From positions 344,483 through 408,482 of the forward strand of contig NZ_RCDC01000006.1 of the NCBI RefSeq assembly GCF_003651185.1: a DNA stretch of 64,000 nt, in the 5' to 3' direction. This DNA comes from Stenotrophomonas rhizophila (GTDB lineage: Bacteria > Pseudomonadota > Gammaproteobacteria > Xanthomonadales > Xanthomonadaceae). Within the stretch, counting starts at the first letter, position 1; each line of letters starts with the position of its first letter. This document shows positions 61,721 through 64,000 of the stretch, piece by piece. Below the pieces are notes generated by a model. The model was not told where the DNA came from. It was given only the letters and a program-made list of their open reading frames with translations, and did not search any database. Made by a program: the position numbers and the translations under genes.

Positions 61721-61774
61721 AGCCTGTCGCAAGGCGACAGGCTAAACGGGTAGGTGCCGACCGTTGGTCGGCAC
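61721..61774. repeat. two adjacent hairpins between glnS and the DUF2007 gene
   Basis: AGCCTGTCGC-AAG-GCGACAGGCT (61721-61743) is a perfect 10-base stem. GTAGGTGCCGACC-GTT-GGTCGGCAC (61750-61774) is a member of the GTCGGTC palindrome family that also occurs at 41273 and 62828. The genes are divergent here, so these are not simple terminators. Confidence 0.75.
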
Positions 61775-61870
61775 GCCTTTCGCAGACCGGCACCACCCGA
61801 CTCCTTCGCTGGGTCGGCACGCCTTCAGCCCCCGGGCGTATGCTGGGCCCATGCCCTCCGGAGCCCATCC

Positions 61871-62137
61871 ATGCACGTGATCTACCAGGCCGATAACCTG
61901 TTCGACGCCCATCTGGTCAAACACGCCCTGGAGGACGCCGGCATCCCCGCCTTCGTCTTCGGTGAATCGCTGCTGGGTGGCATGGGCGAGCTCCCGCTGT
62001 TCGGCGTCCTGCGCGTGTGTGTCCCCGATCTGGCCCGTCCCGAAGCGGAAGACATCGTCGCCCGGCTGGACTTGGGCGCGGCCCCGGACGACCCCATATT
62101 CGACGGAGACGAAAGCGCCGGCCTGTTGCCGGCCTAG
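61871..62137 (+). CDS. DUF2007-domain protein
   Basis: An 88-residue protein. The DUF2007 (putative signal-transducing protein) signature is HVIYQADNLFDAHLVKHALED followed by IPAFVFGESLLGGMGELP, a small ferredoxin-like alpha-beta fold. Role unknown. ATG 61871 is the first codon of the conserved domain. It precedes msrA by nine bases and is probably co-transcribed. Confidence 0.85.
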   Translation: MHVIYQADNLFDAHLVKHALEDAGIPAFVFGESLLGGMGELPLFGVLRVCVPDLARPEAEDIVARLDLGAAPDDPIFDGDESAGLLPA

Positions 62138-62146
62138 GAGAACGCC

Positions 62147-62821
<675 letters not shown>

Positions 62822-62827
62822 TACCCC

Positions 62828-62850
62828 AGAGCCGACCAACGGTCGGCTCT
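62828..62850. repeat. GTCGGTC-type palindrome
   Basis: AGAGCCGACC-AAC-GGTCGGCTCT, perfect 10-base stem, immediately after msrA. It could act as its 3' end stabiliser or terminator, although no T-tract follows. Confidence 0.75.
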
Positions 62851-62970
62851 ACCAGGTCCAGCAGACAGCCCTAGGCTCGCCGCGCTACTGCTCTCCCCAA
62901 CGCACCAGCCATGTGTCGACGGCGCGTCCAGCAAACCCACCCACACCGCGCCAACCCCAACGAGAGTGAG

Positions 62971-62991
62971 CCGTTGCCGTTGCCGTTGCCG
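62971..62991. repeat. CCGTTG hexanucleotide repeat
   Basis: Three and a half tandem copies of CCGTTG in the intergenic region between msrA and tal. It is a short simple-sequence tract and may vary in copy number; no coding role. Confidence 0.85.
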
Positions 62992-63005
62992 TACGCGCCA
63001 AAAAC

Positions 63006-63033
63006 AAAAGGCCCCGCATGAGCGGGGCCTTTT
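63006..63033. terminator. terminator of tal (bidirectional form)
   Basis: AAAAGGCCCCGC-ATGA-GCGGGGCCTTTT is a perfect 12-base palindrome with A4/T4 ends, so it terminates in both directions; the minus strand continues GTTTTT. It serves tal and probably also catches msrA transcripts. Confidence 0.92.
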
Positions 63034-63060
63034 GTCGTGCAGCCATCCAACCGCCAGCGC

Positions 63061-64000
63061 TTACAGCCGCTCGCGGATCGTCTGCCGCAACGCCTCCAGA
63101 TCCTTGGCGAACGCATCGATACCGCTCGCCAGCTTCTCCGTCGCCATCGGATCGGCCGCCAGATCCGCCGCAAACCGCGCACCATCGATCGGCGTCACCT
63201 GCACAGACTCGGCCGCACCGGCCACCAGCCTGCGCGGCAACTCACCGTGATCGGCGTCCAGCTTTTCCAGCAGATCCGGTGAAATCGTCAGGCGATCGCA
63301 GCCTGCCAGCGCCTCGATCTGCGCCGTCGAACGGAACGACGCGCCCATCACCACCGTCGGCGAACCGCGGCGCTTGAACTCGGCATACACGCCGCGCACG
63401 AACACCACGCCCGGGTCTTCATCGATGCTGGCCGGCGCCTGGCCGTTGGCCACGTACCAATCCAGGATGCGGCCCACGAACGGCGAGATCAGGAACGCCC
63501 CGGCCTCGCTGCAGGCCAGCGCCTGGGTCGGATTGAAGATCAGCGTCAGGTTGCAGTCGATCCCTTCGGCCTGCAGCTGGCGCGCCGCTTCCACGCCTTC
63601 CCAGGTTGCCGCGATCTTGATCAGCACCTTGCTGCGCGGCACGCCGGCCGCTTCGTACATGGCGATGAACTGGCGCGCCTTGGCCACCGTGGCCGCGGTG
63701 TCATGTGCCTGGTCGGCATCGACCTCGGTCGAGACCCGGCCCGGCACCAGCGTGCTGAGCAGGGTGCCCACGCCCACGGTCAGGCGATCGGCCACCGCGT
63801 GCACGATGGTCTCGCGTTCGCCCGCCTGCCCGCGGCCCCAGGCCAGCGCGCGCTCGATCAGATCGGCATATACCGGCAGGTCCAGCGCTTTCTTCACCAG
63901 GGTGGGGTTGGTCGTGCAGTCGACCGGCTTCAAGCGCTTGATCGCCTCGTAGTCGCCGGTATCGGCAACCACCACGGACAGATCACGCAGCTGGGAGAGT
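63061..64000 (-). CDS. tal: transaldolase, N-terminus beyond the window
   Basis: At least 313 residues, cut by the right edge, so the first few residues are missing. Class I transaldolase B type: [39 protein letters not shown] with the Schiff-base Lys, and [12 protein letters not shown]. It links the pentose-phosphate and glycolytic pools by moving dihydroxyacetone units from sedoheptulose-7-P to glyceraldehyde-3-P. The terminator at 63006-63033 is its own. Confidence 0.95.
   Translation of the reverse strand, partial: LSQLRDLSVVVADTGDYEAIKRLKPVDCTTNPTLVKKALDLPVYADLIERALAWGRGQAGERETIVHAVADRLTVGVGTLLSTLVPGRVSTEVDADQAHDTAATVAKARQFIAMYEAAGVPRSKVLIKIAATWEGVEAARQLQAEGIDCNLTLIFNPTQALACSEAGAFLISPFVGRILDWYVANGQAPASIDEDPGVVFVRGVYAEFKRRGSPTVVMGASFRSTAQIEALAGCDRLTISPDLLEKLDADHGELPRRLVAGAAESVQVTPIDGARFAADLAADPMATEKLASGIDAFAKDLEALRQTIRERL

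Overview
The window is chromosomal DNA from a high-GC gammaproteobacterium of the Xanthomonas/Stenotrophomonas family (Lysobacteraceae), most likely Stenotrophomonas. Three things support this: strong G/C third-position bias throughout; gene content and order (hemP locus, the lptD-surA-pdxA-ksgA-apaG-apaH run, lgt-thyA-folA); and many short intergenic palindromes of the form GTAGTGCCGGCC...GGCCGGC, which match the SMAG (GTAG) repeats described in S. maltophilia. No IS element, prophage, tRNA, rRNA or CRISPR array was seen. Almost everything is housekeeping chromosome.

Layout. 1-17 kb: the end of a MutT/ThiE-type gene, then the methionine/SAM cycle genes metF, ahcY and metK, all on the minus strand. 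Between them lie a secreted hydrolase with a LytS/LytTR two-component pair, ybaK, an S9 peptidase and ppc. A clear SAH riboswitch precedes ahcY, and metF and metK share a palindromic candidate operator. 17-22 kb: an LpxH-like phosphoesterase, membrane proteins, a methyltransferase and dusB. 22-26 kb: a compact minus-strand operon for a thiazole/oxazole-modified peptide (TOMM) pathway. It encodes a leader-binding protein, an unusual Ser/Thr/Cys-rich membrane protein, a YcaO cyclodehydratase and a SagB dehydrogenase, and is divergent from a PAP2 phosphatase. This is the main accessory feature and the best candidate for an undescribed system. 27-33 kb: nucleoside uptake (nupC-rbsK), an aldo/keto reductase and a Fur-controlled hemP heme locus. 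33-40 kb: ybbAP-like ABC exporter divergent from tesA, an OmpR-type two-component system with a consensus CRP/Clp site in front, and an SGNH hydrolase. 40-46 kb: dgkA, TerC, LemA and two TPM-domain proteins, then lgt-thyA-folA. 46-53 kb: the lptD-to-apaH outer-membrane/ribosome operon. 53-64 kb: an HDAC-like deacetylase with a C10 tract at its start, a cobalamin adenosyltransferase, ubiH/ubiI-type hydroxylases, rlmM, a deaminase, glnS, msrA and a truncated transaldolase.

How the genes work together. MetF makes the methyl donor for homocysteine methylation, MetK makes SAM and AhcY recycles SAH; riboswitch and palindromes suggest coordinated control. In the TOMM operon, the leader-binding protein would present a peptide to YcaO for cyclodehydration of Cys/Ser/Thr, and SagB would oxidise the azolines. 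No conventional short precursor gene is visible. The N-terminus of the 24492-25070 product carries a GGG followed by a Ser/Thr/Cys cluster and may itself be the substrate.
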